Origin: Ecdyonurus torrentis
Taxonomy: Eukaryota; Arthropoda; Insecta; Ephemeroptera; Heptageniidae
Assembly (NCBI GenBank): GCA_949318235.1
Contig: OX439132.1
Span: forward strand, 14,981,550-15,045,549
Reading direction: 5' to 3'
DNA: 64,000 nucleotides
The position numbers and the translations under genes were made by a program. This document shows positions 11,711 through 24,450 of this stretch, in pieces; the stretch's first letter is position 1; the number at the start of each line of letters is the position of its first letter. The notes under the pieces were generated by a model. It was not told where the DNA came from. It worked only from the letters and a program-made list of their open reading frames with translations, and made no database searches.

Positions 11711-13255
11711 GTATTATGCATGTAATGTACAGTACATAAAATAATACTGATGATCTCACATGGGAGTTCCAAAATATATAGTTATGTAAGCTCATAATAT
11801 ATAAAAGAGGGGTAGAAAAGTTTATAACATATGGAAAAAGGAAGAAAGTCATATTATACTCTGTTCAAGAAAAAAAAATGGAAATAATATACGATTAAAA
11901 TTTCATAGAGATTTTAAAACAAAAATTCCTCTTAAAGAAAAAGAAAAAGAAAAAAAAAAATTATGCATTTTTTTTTTTTTTTTTGAATATGAGCATAATT
12001 ATTTCTACGTGAACTACAAAATAAAATTCACAAATAAATTGATTCATTACTAGCGCAATATTGTTTGAATATATAAGTATAATCATTTGATATAGTTTTT
12101 ACGAGAAAAGATCTACTCAATTTTATAAATATTTATACATTATTTGTGAAAATTAATCATTTAAGATCGGACCACCTGAATTTTACCACTACTGCTATAA
12201 AAAGTGTTAAAAATACGTCAAAAAATTTATAGTAAAAGTTAAACAATATATATATATAAGATATAAATCCATTATTTAAAAACAGAATCAACGAAGTATA
12301 ACATGATATGCACTCAAAAAGATTCGCTGTAAGAATAATAAAACATAAAAAAAATCATGTAATATTTCTTTCTTAACGTATATCACAACTTTGTATAAAG
12401 TTAAAGAGTTTAAACTTAAATATTTTATTTTCTATCTGTACTACCTTTATATTTATACATACGATACACGCGAAAATAGAATTAATCTTGTAAAACGATG
12501 AAAAGCTTCAAGCATTTGTTAGCAAAAAAATTTACGTATACTTTTTTCCATGTATAACAACGAATAAGAAAAAGAAGAAAAAAGTTTGTTCTTCTTGACA
12601 TTCAACATTCGTAAGTTTTTTTTTTTTTTTTTTTTTTTTTTCAATCTTCAAAATGGATCTAAAAAAAAAGTTCTTTGGTATATAAAGTTTAAGTTAACGT
12701 AAAATTGAAGTGGACATCTTTTCTATTTTACAGTCAACAAGTCTTTCTTATAATCTCATTCGAAATTCACCTTTTCTACAACTTTTTTTTTCTTTTTGAT
12801 ATAAGGGATGCACTAGCTATGATAATAATATATATAAGTGATTCTTTTTTTTAAATAAGTTCAACCACGTATAACATTTTAAATAACTTTAAAAAAAATC
12901 GGTTCATATTTTATTTTTATTCCCTGTAAATTTTTTGTTATATATTATTTAACAAACAGGACAATACGTTTTAGTCAATGAAAATTGTCTACCATTTTAT
13001 ATTAACAGAAATAATAAGCCAAAATATTATATAAGGTTAATTAATTCAATAAAATATGCAAAAAATTATGTATATTTTGGAAACAATAGTACATTTCTCT
13101 GTTCTCCCCTTCTCAACATCAAAATATCCAGGTATGTTCATGACAAAAATAAAAGCAAACAAAAAAATTATTTATAATAAATCATATAAAACAAACACAA
13201 AAATGTATAGAGTTGAAGAAAAATAACTGCGATAAAAAAGGTGTTTTTTGCTCAT
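11710..13255. other. AT-rich noncoding stretch
   Basis: AT-rich sequence holding T17 (11968-11984) and T26 (12616-12641) runs and many A runs. A plus-strand CAG|GTATGT at 13131-13132 has its pyrimidine tract about 15 nt too far upstream and is not called. Confidence 0.7.
12616..12641. repeat. Poly(T) tract, 26 bases
   Basis: Uninterrupted T run. Confidence 0.9.
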
Positions 13256-13258
13256 ATC

Positions 13259-13283
13259 AGAGAGAGAGAGAGAGAGAGAGAGA
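13259..13283. repeat. (GA)n microsatellite
   Basis: About 12 GA units. Confidence 0.9.
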
Positions 13284-13289
13284 ATGTTT

Positions 13290-16195
13290 AAAATTCAACA
13301 TAATTATTCAACGTACAATTTTGATTCCAGCTCATAATGAAGTACTTAAAATATCTAACTCTTTCACCCGAAACATGTTTGTATGAAATATTTTTGTTCA
13401 CCCTTACTGCACCTGTTTGTCACATGAGTGGTCTCTTCTAAATTTCAAACATGAAGGAAGAAAAAAAAACTCATATTGCGTCTTAATTATCACACAAAAA
13501 TTTATAGAAGAAAAACGAAGGGTTGCATTATCGTCAGAACAATTTTTTAAAATTATTTTTCCATTTTACAGAGAAAATCATTTCTCATTATATTCACAAA
13601 AAAGGGGAATTTTATATGCAATAAAATTTACATTTCGTGTTATAATAATTTTAAAATTAAGATACTTGTTATAAGTTATAATAAAATTATATTCATGTAA
13701 TATATAGACGATACAGATATTAAAATAAAGACATTTTTAATTATTTATACAATTTAATATTCTTGAACACTAATTACTTGCTCTCTAAAAAATGTCATAA
13801 TATTATATACGTGTACTCAACGAATATACATAATAAGGGAAAGTTTTATTAACCAACAGTATAATTATATTTCCCTCTTTTTGTTGTTTATAGCATTTAT
13901 GTAATAAAGTCTAATTATGTTGATCATACAAAACATGGTGCATTTTTTCCTCTGCTGTGCAATAAAAGGGTGCCTTTTTTATATAATGTATCAGAAACAA
14001 CAAAGAGGCTAAAAACAAAATTCAGTAAATGCTTATTATTGGTGGTGACGTGTTCCCAATATGCATGCAGGAGATCTGTAATTTCTTATACTTTAGCATT
14101 GAGATTCTTTACATGATTTTTAATAAAATTAACTACACTTATAGAAAGGAGAAATTAAAAATGGTGCAATATTTTTTAAGTAATATTTTATCAAAAAAAT
14201 TTCAACTTTAAGTAGCTTTAGTTCTGTCTAGAAATATATTTGCATGATGTCTCTATTTTTTATTATTATGTTTTTCAAATTTAAATTTTCTATATCATTT
14301 TTTATTTTTTACTATAAAATTAAGTTTAGTTTTAATTAAGTTACATGATATTTCACCTCATTTATAATAGTTGATAAAGTGGTATTTAACCTAATGTAAT
14401 TCATTAGACATATTAATTACGTTTTAATTAAGATTCATGTGTGATATAATAAGAGAGTATATAATGAACGGCATGTATATAAATTAATTCCTTAAAAAAA
14501 TTTCAACTTTTAATGAAAAGCAGATGAACATTTTTCATTTTAGTATTTCATCTAATAACTCAAAAACCTTAAAATATTTACATTATAAACATTCACTACT
14601 CGTACTAAAAATTTAAATTCTCTATTACTTACATTACGAGACCTTAGTTTTTGCATCTATAATATTCTATGTCAAATATTATTGTACATTATTTTGCATT
14701 AATAATATACATCAATAAAACTAACATTATAATATTCAAATAATATTATTAATTATAAAACAAATGAAAATAATAGTATAAGCATCAAAATAATAATTTG
14801 AACTTAATACTATGTGTTTATTGATACGAACAAAATAATATAATAGAATATTGTGTTAGCTAAATGAGTATAGTATTTTAGATCAATGGTTTGGAAACTT
14901 TCATAGTTCTATATATACAGTATATCTCTCTCTCTTTCTCTCTATCATAATCAATAAGCTCAAATTACACGTATAAATCACCCTAATGACATATTGGCAC
15001 TAAAATTATTTTCTTATTATAGAGAAGGAAAGAGAGAGTAATAGGAAAAAAAAGTCAAATGGGTTATATAGAGGTAGAATTGGAAATTTGGCAAGTATTA
15101 GAGAACATTTTCTGTGAATATCGTTTTCTGTCTGCAATTTCATCCAAAATCCCTTCCTATTTTTTTTTGGCTCCATTACTATAGCTTTTTTCTATCCTAA
15201 ATAACAATTAGATTTAAAAATTAACGATGGTGAAATTAATCCCCATTTATTACTAAATTTTCAAAAAATACTTTATTCATATATTTAAAATTTTATCTTG
15301 TAGTAAAATGTAATTCATTTTAAAATTTAACTACATTATAATTGTGAGTGTTATAATTTAATGTTATATACATATTTTGGCACAGCATAATTTTGTTAAT
15401 TCAGCATTTTGTTTTATTTAACAGTGTATTATTATATTTTAATATATGCTGCCAAAATGATATGACACATACAAACACAGTATAGTTGAAACATACATAA
15501 ATTTATGTTTTCATAAACCATACTGGACTTTGCAGCTTATTATCTCTTTGCTTCACTTCACTGCATTCATATTTATAAGAGAAATAAATATAATTATGCC
15601 CACACATACTGTACCACCATCCGTACTGGACAGCCACAAAAACTTTTTGTCGCTTTTTTTTTTTGTCATTTTTTTTTTTCAATTTTAACTTTGTTACCAC
15701 ATCGTTAGAAATTTTAAGGTTATAACGGATTATAGTTTGTACTTTAAGTTTTAAAGTAACCTTAAATGTGTAATTTTATAATAACGATTGGTATTTATTT
15801 CTTATGAATGTTAATTATTTTTTAATAAATTTATTTTAAAATTTTTGACACATTTATTGAAACATTTTCAACTTAGATTATTTAATATTTTAAAACTTTT
15901 TAACAGCAACTATTATGTATTGTAAAATTTCTATAATAATCGTATGACACGATGTAATAGAAGACCGTTATATCACTATATATATATTTATTTGACTTTA
16001 TATACCGTATAAGCCACCTTTTAAATTTTAAATCCCATACTTTCATTTATTTTATTACAAAAATTTGCTTCCTTTACCCCTAAAGTGTAAAGATAAATAT
16101 TTCACTTTTTATATTCCCATGATAGTAGCTTATACATAAAAAAAGATGGAAGATAAAATAAATAAATGTGACATTTTTGTTTTATTTCTCAAACA
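13290..16195. other. Long AT-rich noncoding stretch
   Basis: Nearly 3 kb of AT-rich sequence without long arrays. It has short frames (85 codons at 13417-13674, 60 at 14029-14211, 65 on the minus strand at 15503-15700), none with a recognisable domain, and a short CT run at 14926-14945. Confidence 0.7.
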
Positions 16196-16199
16196 ACTC

Positions 16200-16225
16200 T
16201 TTTTTTTTTTTTTTTTTTTTTTTTT
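16200..16225. repeat. Poly(T) tract, 26 bases
   Basis: T run followed by further C/T-rich sequence to 16247. Confidence 0.9.
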
Positions 16226-16589
16226 CCTTTCTTCTTTTTTTTTTCAGCCACTTTTATACAATAGAAAAGCCAACTCATGAATGCATATAATATGACAAAT
16301 AACGTATGTATATGTATACAATCCAACAGAATATATTATATGCCCATAAGGTTAAACAGAGAGAGTGAAAGTAACCATAATGTTTATATGAGAGTTGTTT
16401 AACGATCAAACTCCTTTTTTTTATTCTACAACAAATCTAAAAAAAATACATGCTTTTTATACAGAAATAAATATATTTCCACGTAATTTTTTTACATCCA
16501 TTTATATTCTTTCATATATATTTTTTAAAAAAGGGTTTTTTTTTTCTAAAAAAAAAAGAGTGAATTTTTTAGATTTTATTTTAGATGAA

Positions 16590-16725
16590 TGACATGGTGT
16601 AAAGGAACACGTTAGTAGATAGAAATCGTCATTAGTTAGAAGCCTCGCTTCCTCTAAATGTAAATCCATCAGCGCTGCACTCAGCTTCCTCAATGACGTG
16701 CCGATATCAACAAAAAGCTAATCAT
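16590..16725 (-). other. Island with an open minus-strand frame
   Basis: This GC-richer patch is open on the minus strand, giving about 40 codons of balanced composition (residues like SAALMDLHLEEARLL). The frame is preceded in-frame by a TAG and then runs into AT-rich low-complexity codons. No good donor closes it (only AAC|GTGTTC). It could be a small or relic exon of a minus-strand gene, but an open frame of this length is not rare by chance here. Confidence 0.2.
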
Positions 16726-16729
16726 ATTT

Positions 16730-17700
16730 TATAGAGTATCAACTAAATTGCATAAAATAACGTGAGCTTGTATTTAAAATATGTTGTAGTTGTGTTATGC
16801 CAGTAGGTTTACGTGAACCAGTTAACATTATCAAAGTTTGAGTATAATAAAAAAAAAGGGAATAAACTATTATTTGTAATAGATTTTTTCCCTTACTGTA
16901 AATTAAATATTTCATAAAAGACATATTAAAGTAAATGTCAACGATTTAAACTTTATCTAGACTTTTATATACTACGTAATAAATCTTCTTCATACGCTGT
17001 AATATTTTCAATGTGAAATAAATTTATTTGCATTAAATCTCCATTTGAAAACACTACACTTCCATAATATACAATCCAATTTATTGTTTAGTATAAATAA
17101 TATTGCTTCGTGTGAACAGGCTAAAAGTGTTTAAGTTTTTATTTTACAAGTCACATTGAAACATTGCCAAGTTGACTCTTCTTTTTAAGTAATGTTTCAG
17201 ATTATAACAACAACAACAACAACAGTCACAACTGAAGACAAAAAAATATTGTCCATCATTTTCCATCACAAATTGTACGCTGTTCAACTTGTTTATTTAT
17301 TATATAAAAAAGTTAAATATTTGTATGTATGCTTTAAGTATAATATTCTCTGCAATTGTTATTTTTTTTAACCCCCCCCCCCTCCAATGCATAAAAAAGA
17401 TATAAAATGTTTATTTACTTTATTCTCATAAAAAAAGAGCACTTTTGACTTGCATTATATGATTCAAATAACATAAAGTTAAAATAAAAAAATAATATAT
17501 TATGATTTGTTTGCATGTAACTTTCAGACCATTAATTTTTTTTTTTATATTATATTATTATTTTAATGCTTTTTCAATAGAATAATATTATAATTAAAAA
17601 TATATTTGGAATTTTTATGATTTTTTTGTGTGGTTTTATGCTGTCATTTTTACAGATAATTTCAATCCACTTTCCATTTTTATACTACTCTCATTAATGC
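16730..17700. other. AT-rich noncoding stretch
   Basis: AT-rich sequence with a short CAA run (17207-17225) and a C11 run (17372-17382). Confidence 0.75.

Positions 17701-17726
<26 letters not shown>
17701..17726. repeat. Poly(A) tract, 26 bases
   Basis: Uninterrupted A run with no retroposed body recognisable to its left. Confidence 0.9.
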
Positions 17727-17731
<5 letters not shown>

Positions 17732-17845
17732 ACATAATTTTTTTTCTGAAAAGAATTATATTACTACATTTTTATATTATTTATTTATAGATGAAGTGAT
17801 TTTTTACTGATAATAAAACAATATATACAGTATACAGTATAAAAT

Positions 17846-17848
<3 letters not shown>

Positions 17849-17893
<45 letters not shown>
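17849..17893. repeat. (GA)n microsatellite, 45 bp
   Basis: Clean GA array. Confidence 0.95.
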
Positions 17894-17894
<1 letters not shown>

Positions 17895-18420
17895 ACTTTA
17901 AAAAAGTGTTACTATTCAATTATGTAAATTTCATGTTTGAAAATTGTGATTTACATGTCATTATTTAAATTAATTTATATAATAATAATAATAATAACAA
18001 TAGTAGTATTGTTAACAAGTCTACATTGTCACCGTAGATTAAATATTTTTATCACATAAAATAAATAATAACGTGAAAATAATAATAATAATAACATTAT
18101 ATAAAATATTTTTTTAGTGGTAATATTTTAATTTGAATATAACTATATGTGACAAGAACATACATGAGTATTTTTGTGACGTCATTTTGATGTGTGTTAT
18201 AAATTTATGTACTAGTAAATAACTTTTTAACTAAACATATACTCACGGTGCACATTAATAAAATTGTACACTTGAAACTTGACTTTTATAATTAATAGTA
18301 TTATCTCAATTGCAATATTTTTCGATATAACAAGTACGATGTGATTGTATTTGCTATTCTGTTTGTTTATAACCTGTATAATGTTATAGCAAAAGAACTA
18401 ATCTTAAATGTCACACAATA
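17895..18420. other. AT-rich noncoding stretch
   Basis: Unique AT-rich sequence with two short AAT runs (near 17980 and 18080). Confidence 0.75.
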
Positions 18421-18422
18421 GT

Positions 18423-18470
18423 CTTATAAGATTTCTTTATTGACCCAAGCAGTTCATAGTACCATTGTTA
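18423..18470. repeat. Dispersed repeat fragment, copy 1
   Basis: This segment, centred on TTTATTGACCCAAGCAGTTC, aligns by eye along its whole length with 46702-46753, with a few mismatches and small gaps. The similarity ends on both sides, so it looks like a decayed interspersed repeat or a shared short element. Confidence 0.4.
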
Positions 18471-18564
18471 TTTTAAAAATATAATTATGTACTGAAATGG
18501 AACTTTAACTTAAAAAATCAAATATATCTTGATCAGGAGAGCGTTATAAAGAACTGTTGCAAGT

Positions 18565-18635
18565 GATATAAATATGTTATAAATAATATATAAATGTGTT
18601 ATAAGTTATAAATTTGTTATAAATGATATAAATGA
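18565..18635. repeat. Imperfect short minisatellite
   Basis: Three to four degenerate copies of an 18-20 bp AT-rich unit containing TGTTATAAAT and GATATAAAT. Confidence 0.5.
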
Positions 18636-18808
18636 TTGCACTTATTTCTCTCAAATATTATATTGTAAATTAAAATTAATTTCAAAATATATATAACAAT
18701 CTTTTTCTTTGTTAATTATGTCTATATAACATTAAGATATAATGAAGAAATACTCTGACTCTTGCATATTGTTAAAAGAAAGTCAGAGGACCAGTTAAGT
18801 GGGTTTGT

Positions 18809-18826
18809 AGGCATCCTAGGATGCCT
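18809..18826. other. Perfect 18-bp palindrome
   Basis: AGGCATCCTAGGATGCCT equals its own reverse complement, centred on CCTAGG. It sits in a GC-richer patch (18780-18900) within an 81-codon minus frame of no recognisable family. A dimeric protein-binding site or hairpin are possible roles. Confidence 0.7.
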
Positions 18827-19079
18827 TGGTTTGCACCTTTTTTAGCCTCTAATAAAAACCATTTATTATTATTATACGTTGCTCTAAAACCAGATTTTCT
18901 TTTTCGCATAAAAAAGCTATAATAATAAAAACGTATAAAGATTGCACTTTTTTCAATGAATGATTTTATTATGAAAATTATATGTAAATAATAAAATTGA
19001 CGTAAGACATAAAACACTTATCTCAAATCTCTGTAACTGAACATCATATTAATCACATCAATGTATACAGTATTTCTGA

Positions 19080-19370
19080 CCTTCTATTCTCCTTTTTAGG
19101 ACGATTATCATACCCCTCTCAAGTTGTATGAATTAATTCTATTAGAGTAGATTAGAGACAGTAGATCTGCAAACGACTTGAGTTGACTGGACTACATCAA
19201 GCCAAGTGATCAATTGCTTGTGATTCATACGATAATTTGCACACTATACCCCTCTCCCCTCACTATAATATAATATCTCTCTCTGTACCAGGCTATCAGA
19301 ATAACCATTTAAATTTAACCCCCTTCATTTCCCACCACTAATGATTATACTCGGCAGGTATGGTACATAT
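19080..19370. other. Higher-complexity island
   Basis: About 290 bp of mixed composition without repeats, apart from a short CT run near 19277. It includes the near-palindrome CAAGTGATCAATTGCTTG. A candidate regulatory element only. Confidence 0.35.
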
Positions 19371-19374
19371 ATAA

Positions 19375-19849
19375 GAGTAAATGAACATGAAAATTATTAT
19401 GAAAATAAACAATGCAAAAGGGGTAGAAAATATTTAGATATCATTTCCCTTTTTGTTTTGTAAGTCATCCAATAAACAAATCCAATTATATTTAACCATT
19501 AAACATAAATAATTATTCTGTTTTTCATATATACTGTACATGTATAATTTAATTTTTTTTTCTTTAAAGATATTAACATTAGTTACACTTTTTACTTATA
19601 TTTATAATAACACAAAATATTTTAATTATACAATTTTCTGTTTAAAATTAAATAAATTTCATAGAGTATAAAATATATTATTATTATTTTAATATAAAGG
19701 TGTACTTTTTTTCTGTTTGAATTATAAAATAAATAAATTATCTCGTTGTAAAATTGTAATTAAAATTGTTATTAATAATAAATTAAGTAACAAGATATGA
19801 AATTTTTTTTTTGTCTTTTGTGTCTGTAGAAACAAAACGAGCAGCTAGT

Positions 19850-19850
<1 letters not shown>
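19375..19850. other. AT-rich noncoding stretch
   Basis: Very AT-rich sequence with one copy of TATACTGTACA (19530-19540). Confidence 0.75.

Positions 19851-19852
<2 letters not shown>

Positions 19853-19936
<84 letters not shown>
19853..19936. repeat. (AT)n microsatellite, 84 bp
   Basis: Uninterrupted AT array; explains a minus poly-YI frame. Confidence 0.97.
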
Positions 19937-19939
<3 letters not shown>

Positions 19940-20044
19940 AGTAGTAATAATAATTTTGGTAGTCAGTTGTAGGCAAGCACTGTCAAACATACTTTATTAA
20001 ATATGCAATAGAATTGAGCGAGTGAGCTACTATTAGAATAATAC

Positions 20045-20080
<36 letters not shown>
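20045..20080. repeat. (CT)n microsatellite
   Basis: CT array with a TTT interruption near 20061. Confidence 0.9.
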
Positions 20081-20256
20081 GCTTTTGTTTTATACAAAAG
20101 AAAGTTCATTGTAAAATGTCACCTCTATTATATTGAAATATTGATTAAATTTGGTATAAATAGAAAAATAACTATAAATAAAATAGTAGTACCATAAATA
20201 ATACAAAATGAAAACTGAAAGGAAATTAAAATAGCATACAATAGTGTTTTCATTAT

Positions 20257-20260
<4 letters not shown>

Positions 20261-20306
<46 letters not shown>
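20261..20306. repeat. (TA)n microsatellite, 46 bp
   Basis: Clean TA array. Confidence 0.95.
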
Positions 20307-20307
<1 letters not shown>

Positions 20308-20527
20308 CAAAAAAAAATGAGAAGACAAAAAAAATGTTGTTATTAGTAATATCATGTATGTATTTCAGTGAATATAATATGGAGATATCTATATGATATA
20401 GAGATATACATTATGTACTATGTATATCATAATGTTTTGTGTTGTTGGAAATGTACTGAAGGGAAAGGATAAGGGGTATATTGTAACGCAGGATACAGTA
20501 AAGAGGAATAATTTATGTGGTAAGCGT

Positions 20528-20531
<4 letters not shown>

Positions 20532-20561
<30 letters not shown>
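20532..20561. repeat. (CT)n microsatellite
   Basis: About 15 CT units inside a plus frame of no recognisable family. Confidence 0.9.
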
Positions 20562-20564
<3 letters not shown>

Positions 20565-20639
20565 TTCTCTTTCGCATGCTCTTTTCATCCCTTAAACATG
20601 ATGACGTAATATTTATGAAACTTAAGTGCTTCATATCAT

Positions 20640-21480
20640 GACCAACCTACTAAAATACATTAAAGCTCAAAGTCTTTATATAATATAACAACATAATATA
20701 AAAAAAATGTACAACAAACAAGCAAGAAAATATAATATTATAAACGATTAAAAGTCACTTTAATTTTTCATACATAACTTAACACTATAATATCCATTAA
20801 TTTCTTCTATCTTATATAATAACGATATTGTTAATTTTATAATATACTTTCACTCTCTATTGTGCTTATATACAACTAAAGTTTTACATTATCATAAAAT
20901 GTATATGAAACAAGTTAAAACGCGAGTTTTAACTTTAATGTTAATTAATTAACTTTTAAAACAAAAGACAATGATAATTCTTTACAAAAGTAAAAGGAAA
21001 TATTAATAAAATATGATGTAATATTTTTTTTTACAACTTATTCATTTTTTATTTAATGTTTATATCAAAAATATTTTATTAAAATTTCTTTAAGATAAAA
21101 TTTTATCCCTTGTATTATATTATCTTTTTTTATTTTTCTCAAAACCTCAATTTATGTAATAAATATATTATAATATAAAAGCATTATTTATGGAAGTTCT
21201 TGAAAATTTTATATTATTAATGGTAAGTTTATTATATATATTATAACTTTTATACGAAATATATAAATATAAAAATATTTAAAGCATTTTTTTTTTTTTG
21301 AAAAAAATTAATATAAATTTTTGTTATTATGTACGTTATTAAAGATGTATTTTTTACATGATTTTATACCTTAAATTTATATTGTTAAAAAAATTGATGG
21401 TGGAATTGATTAGATATAATATTTGATGTTTATAATTTAAATTGAGATAATTTGTAAGTGATTTCTGAACGTGATCATGT
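20640..21480. other. AT-rich noncoding stretch
   Basis: Extremely AT-rich unique sequence; nothing else stands out. Confidence 0.75.
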
Positions 21481-21514
21481 TGAAAGTCTAGTGTAAACAA
21501 TTTCATTTGCTCAT

Positions 21515-21552
<38 letters not shown>

Positions 21553-21624
21553 CAAACAGAATGTTAAATGGAGCGTCCCATGTAGTTTTGTGAGCGTGGA
21601 TTGAGCCTGCCTTTACGTTATTTC

Positions 21625-21658
<34 letters not shown>

Positions 21659-21740
21659 GCTACTGTCAATATTAACAGAGAAACTTAACCGTATAAGCAG
21701 CAACAGTCAAGTAGTGGCAGAAGCATAATATAGCATACCA
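21480..21740. other. Island with two CT arrays
   Basis: Two CT arrays (21519-21549, 21627-21657) bracket about 75 bp of balanced-composition sequence, with more complex sequence to the right. Candidate regulatory patch. Confidence 0.45.
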
Positions 21741-21924
21741 TATACATCTTTTGAAGGTTAAGCATATATCTATCTATATACAGCAGAAGGATATGTGTAT
21801 TTAACTTTGAAATTCATACTACTACTTATAATATAAAATGATTTATGATAACTTTCAAATATAGATTTATATCAATCTAATGTTAAATTTATAAGAAAAC
21901 TTTCATCTTTTTACCTTCCTTCCA

Positions 21925-21926
<2 letters not shown>

Positions 21927-21955
<29 letters not shown>
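21927..21955. repeat. Poly(T) tract, 29 bases
   Basis: Uninterrupted T run. Confidence 0.9.
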
Positions 21956-21959
21956 CAAC

Positions 21960-22440
21960 AGTGATATTTATGCGTACAAAGTAACTTTTCACTTATGATA
22001 TTCGTGAAATTATTAAAAAGAAAGAAAAAAGGCTTAACACTTAGAAAAAGTTTTAAAGTTCTTAAAAAAGAAAAAAAAGTGTACTGTGTACATATTATAA
22101 CACGAAATGAAAATAATAATAAAAACGAACAACATAAACAAGCAGTTTTATTTCCTTTTACATCATTTCACCCTGAAATATTTTTAGCATAATTTTAACA
22201 TTACAATAATGGGTTTAGATATTTTTATCAGTAATTTTAATTTACAATATTAAATATTTTCTCATTTTTAATATATTATATTATTTATATTATATATATA
22301 AAAAAAAATATATTTTGATGAATAATGTGTGGAATAAAGATTCTCATTATATATATTTCATTTTGTGCACATAAAATATATGAAGCTGATGACGTATTTT
22401 CTTATGGTAATGTATACAAGAGATTTGAGCTGATGTTGAG
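21960..22440. other. AT-rich noncoding stretch
   Basis: AT-rich sequence with a chance 65-codon plus frame at 21995-22192. Confidence 0.7.
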
Positions 22441-22523
22441 ACAAAATCCCTGTAAGCTGTGAACTCTAACAATGTCATTCTCTCTCCATGCCGTGCCGCA
22501 GATGACGCAGAAATAATTCTTCT

Positions 22524-22527
<4 letters not shown>

Positions 22528-22580
<53 letters not shown>
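22528..22580. repeat. (TC)n microsatellite, 53 bp
   Basis: Clean TC array. The inversely oriented GA array at 22730 could pair with it. Confidence 0.95.
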
Positions 22581-22583
<3 letters not shown>

Positions 22584-22694
22584 CTTTTCTTGTTTTCTCC
22601 CTCAAAATCTCATGCTTTTTTTTCTTTCGTCTTTTCTTAAAAGCACTGCAGCTTCGTATTTTTTTTCCCTTTTGATTTGCGACAAAATATCTTC

Positions 22695-22698
<4 letters not shown>

Positions 22699-22730
<32 letters not shown>

Positions 22731-22757
22731 AGAGAGAGAGAGAGAGAGAGAGAGAGG
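22699..22757. repeat. Poly(A) and (GA)n compound tract
   Basis: A27 run (22699-22725), a short spacer, then about 13 GA units to 22757. Confidence 0.95.
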
Positions 22758-22759
22758 CT

Positions 22760-23340
22760 AAAAGTTAGTATAGGAACGTTTTTGTGTAAATGAAATTATT
22801 GTGGAAAAAAATGTTGTTATATTTACCGTATATAGAAAGAAAATAGCACTTTCAATCGTATACTATAAATAGGGGTTTGTTTGTTGACGACATATTTTAT
22901 TATAGTTTTCAATTTGTTTTCTTCAAAAGAAGTGAAAACAAGCCATTACAATAATTAAAAGTACAAAAAACTTGAAATAAGAAATATTTTGTACAAGAAA
23001 ATTAAAACTTTTGTAAGAAAAAAAAATCTTACTATAGTGTATATAACTGAATTAATCAAATAAAAAAATAGTGTCAATTTTTTGTTGCCTAAAAATCCAG
23101 ATATAAGAATACCAACTTTCATTTAGAGTGCTTAATTTAGATTTAAACCCCCTCTCTTCAACTTAATAGACTTAATTAATTAATAAATTTCTAAATATTA
23201 TTAATTAAAAACTGTAACCATATTTTTTATATGCACAATAAAAAAATTTGAATAAATTATCATAATAAGATTAAAACTTTTTAATAAAAAAAAAAGTATA
23301 ATATATAATATTAAAATATAATAAAATTTATGACATTCTT
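22760..23340. other. AT-rich noncoding stretch
   Basis: Unique AT-rich sequence with short A runs. Confidence 0.75.
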
Positions 23341-23740
23341 ATATAAAATTTCATTGTATTAATTGGTGGTGACAGAGTATAAAAGCTTCTAGGTGCCTTA
23401 CGTTGCCACGCACTACTAAATCATCTAATAAGTAAAAACTGAAGAAGGAAGAAGAAGAAAAGCATCTTCTTGAAAATTTTCAACATAAAAGCATCAGTTT
23501 TTTTTTTTTTTTTTTTTTTCCGAAAATGTATGATGGTATATTTCAACAGTGTGAAGTATATATATAGAAAGGAAGCTATACCAAGGCTAGCCTGTTTAGA
23601 ATGCAAATGTTGTAATCAGCTTCCTGCTACCCCCTCTATCATCCCTCTGTGAGGCAGCCACGCAAGTTGAAACAAATTGGAGGCAGTACCTTAGAGAAAC
23701 TTTCTTGCTTTATACTTCAAGAATGTTATATACATTAGAA
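23340..23740. promoter_or_regulatory. Higher-complexity island with octamer motif
   Basis: About 400 bp, GC-richer, interrupted by a T22 run (23498-23519). It contains a perfect octamer ATGCAAAT at 23601-23608, the classical POU-family binding site, followed by TGTAATCAGC. Regulatory role is inferred from the motif alone. Confidence 0.3.
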
Positions 23741-23756
23741 TTCAAAGTCTTATCTT

Positions 23757-23759
<3 letters not shown>

Positions 23760-23842
<83 letters not shown>
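23760..23842. repeat. (TA)n microsatellite, 83 bp
   Basis: Uninterrupted TA array. Confidence 0.97.
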
Positions 23843-23847
<5 letters not shown>

Positions 23848-23849
23848 TT

Positions 23850-24450
23850 TGTTGTATGTTCTGCAAGTAAGAAGAATCAAGAGCTGATAAACTTTAATAT
23901 GCTAAAAAGCAACAAGAATGAAAATTTACGATAGTGGTATTTTAATGTAATAGAAAATATACTTTTTTTTTAGTATATGTCACTTTTAATTAAGTTTAAT
24001 TACTTGTATGTTAATTAATTCAATCTTACTTTAAAATTAAATTAAATAATAAGTTAAATATTAATGTATCATCATTATTGCTGATTTAATTTTAATCAAC
24101 ATTAGATTTTTTTTAAAGTATACTAAGTATTCAATTGATAAAAAATATATATACATATATAAAAAAGCTTAATGAAACTTTTAGGGTACTTATAGTTAAA
24201 TTTTGTAAACATTATGTCAATATTTATAAAGATATTTTGTTAAACATATTTACCATTATGTTAACTTTCCAATTAAGTTTTATAATTTAAATTTGTTAGA
24301 TGAATATAAAGTTTATATCATAATATTGTATAAATAATGTATAAATTAAATATAATACTGTATGTACATAATGAAAGTTTATTATAACATAATATATTAT
24401 ATAATTTATCATTGCATTATCATAATATACGCATAGGCATGTAATCTATT
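23850..24450. other. AT-rich noncoding stretch
   Basis: Extremely AT-rich unique sequence. Confidence 0.75.

Noticed and set aside
13110..13140. Plus-strand CAG|GTATGT fused site
   Set aside because: The pyrimidine tract ends about 15 nt before the AG with A-rich sequence between, and no branch point is in position. It serves as a sense of background on the opposite strand.
18555..18640. CRISPR-like spaced direct repeats
   Set aside because: The repeats are degenerate, AT-only and contiguous, with no unique spacers; the genome is eukaryotic in texture.
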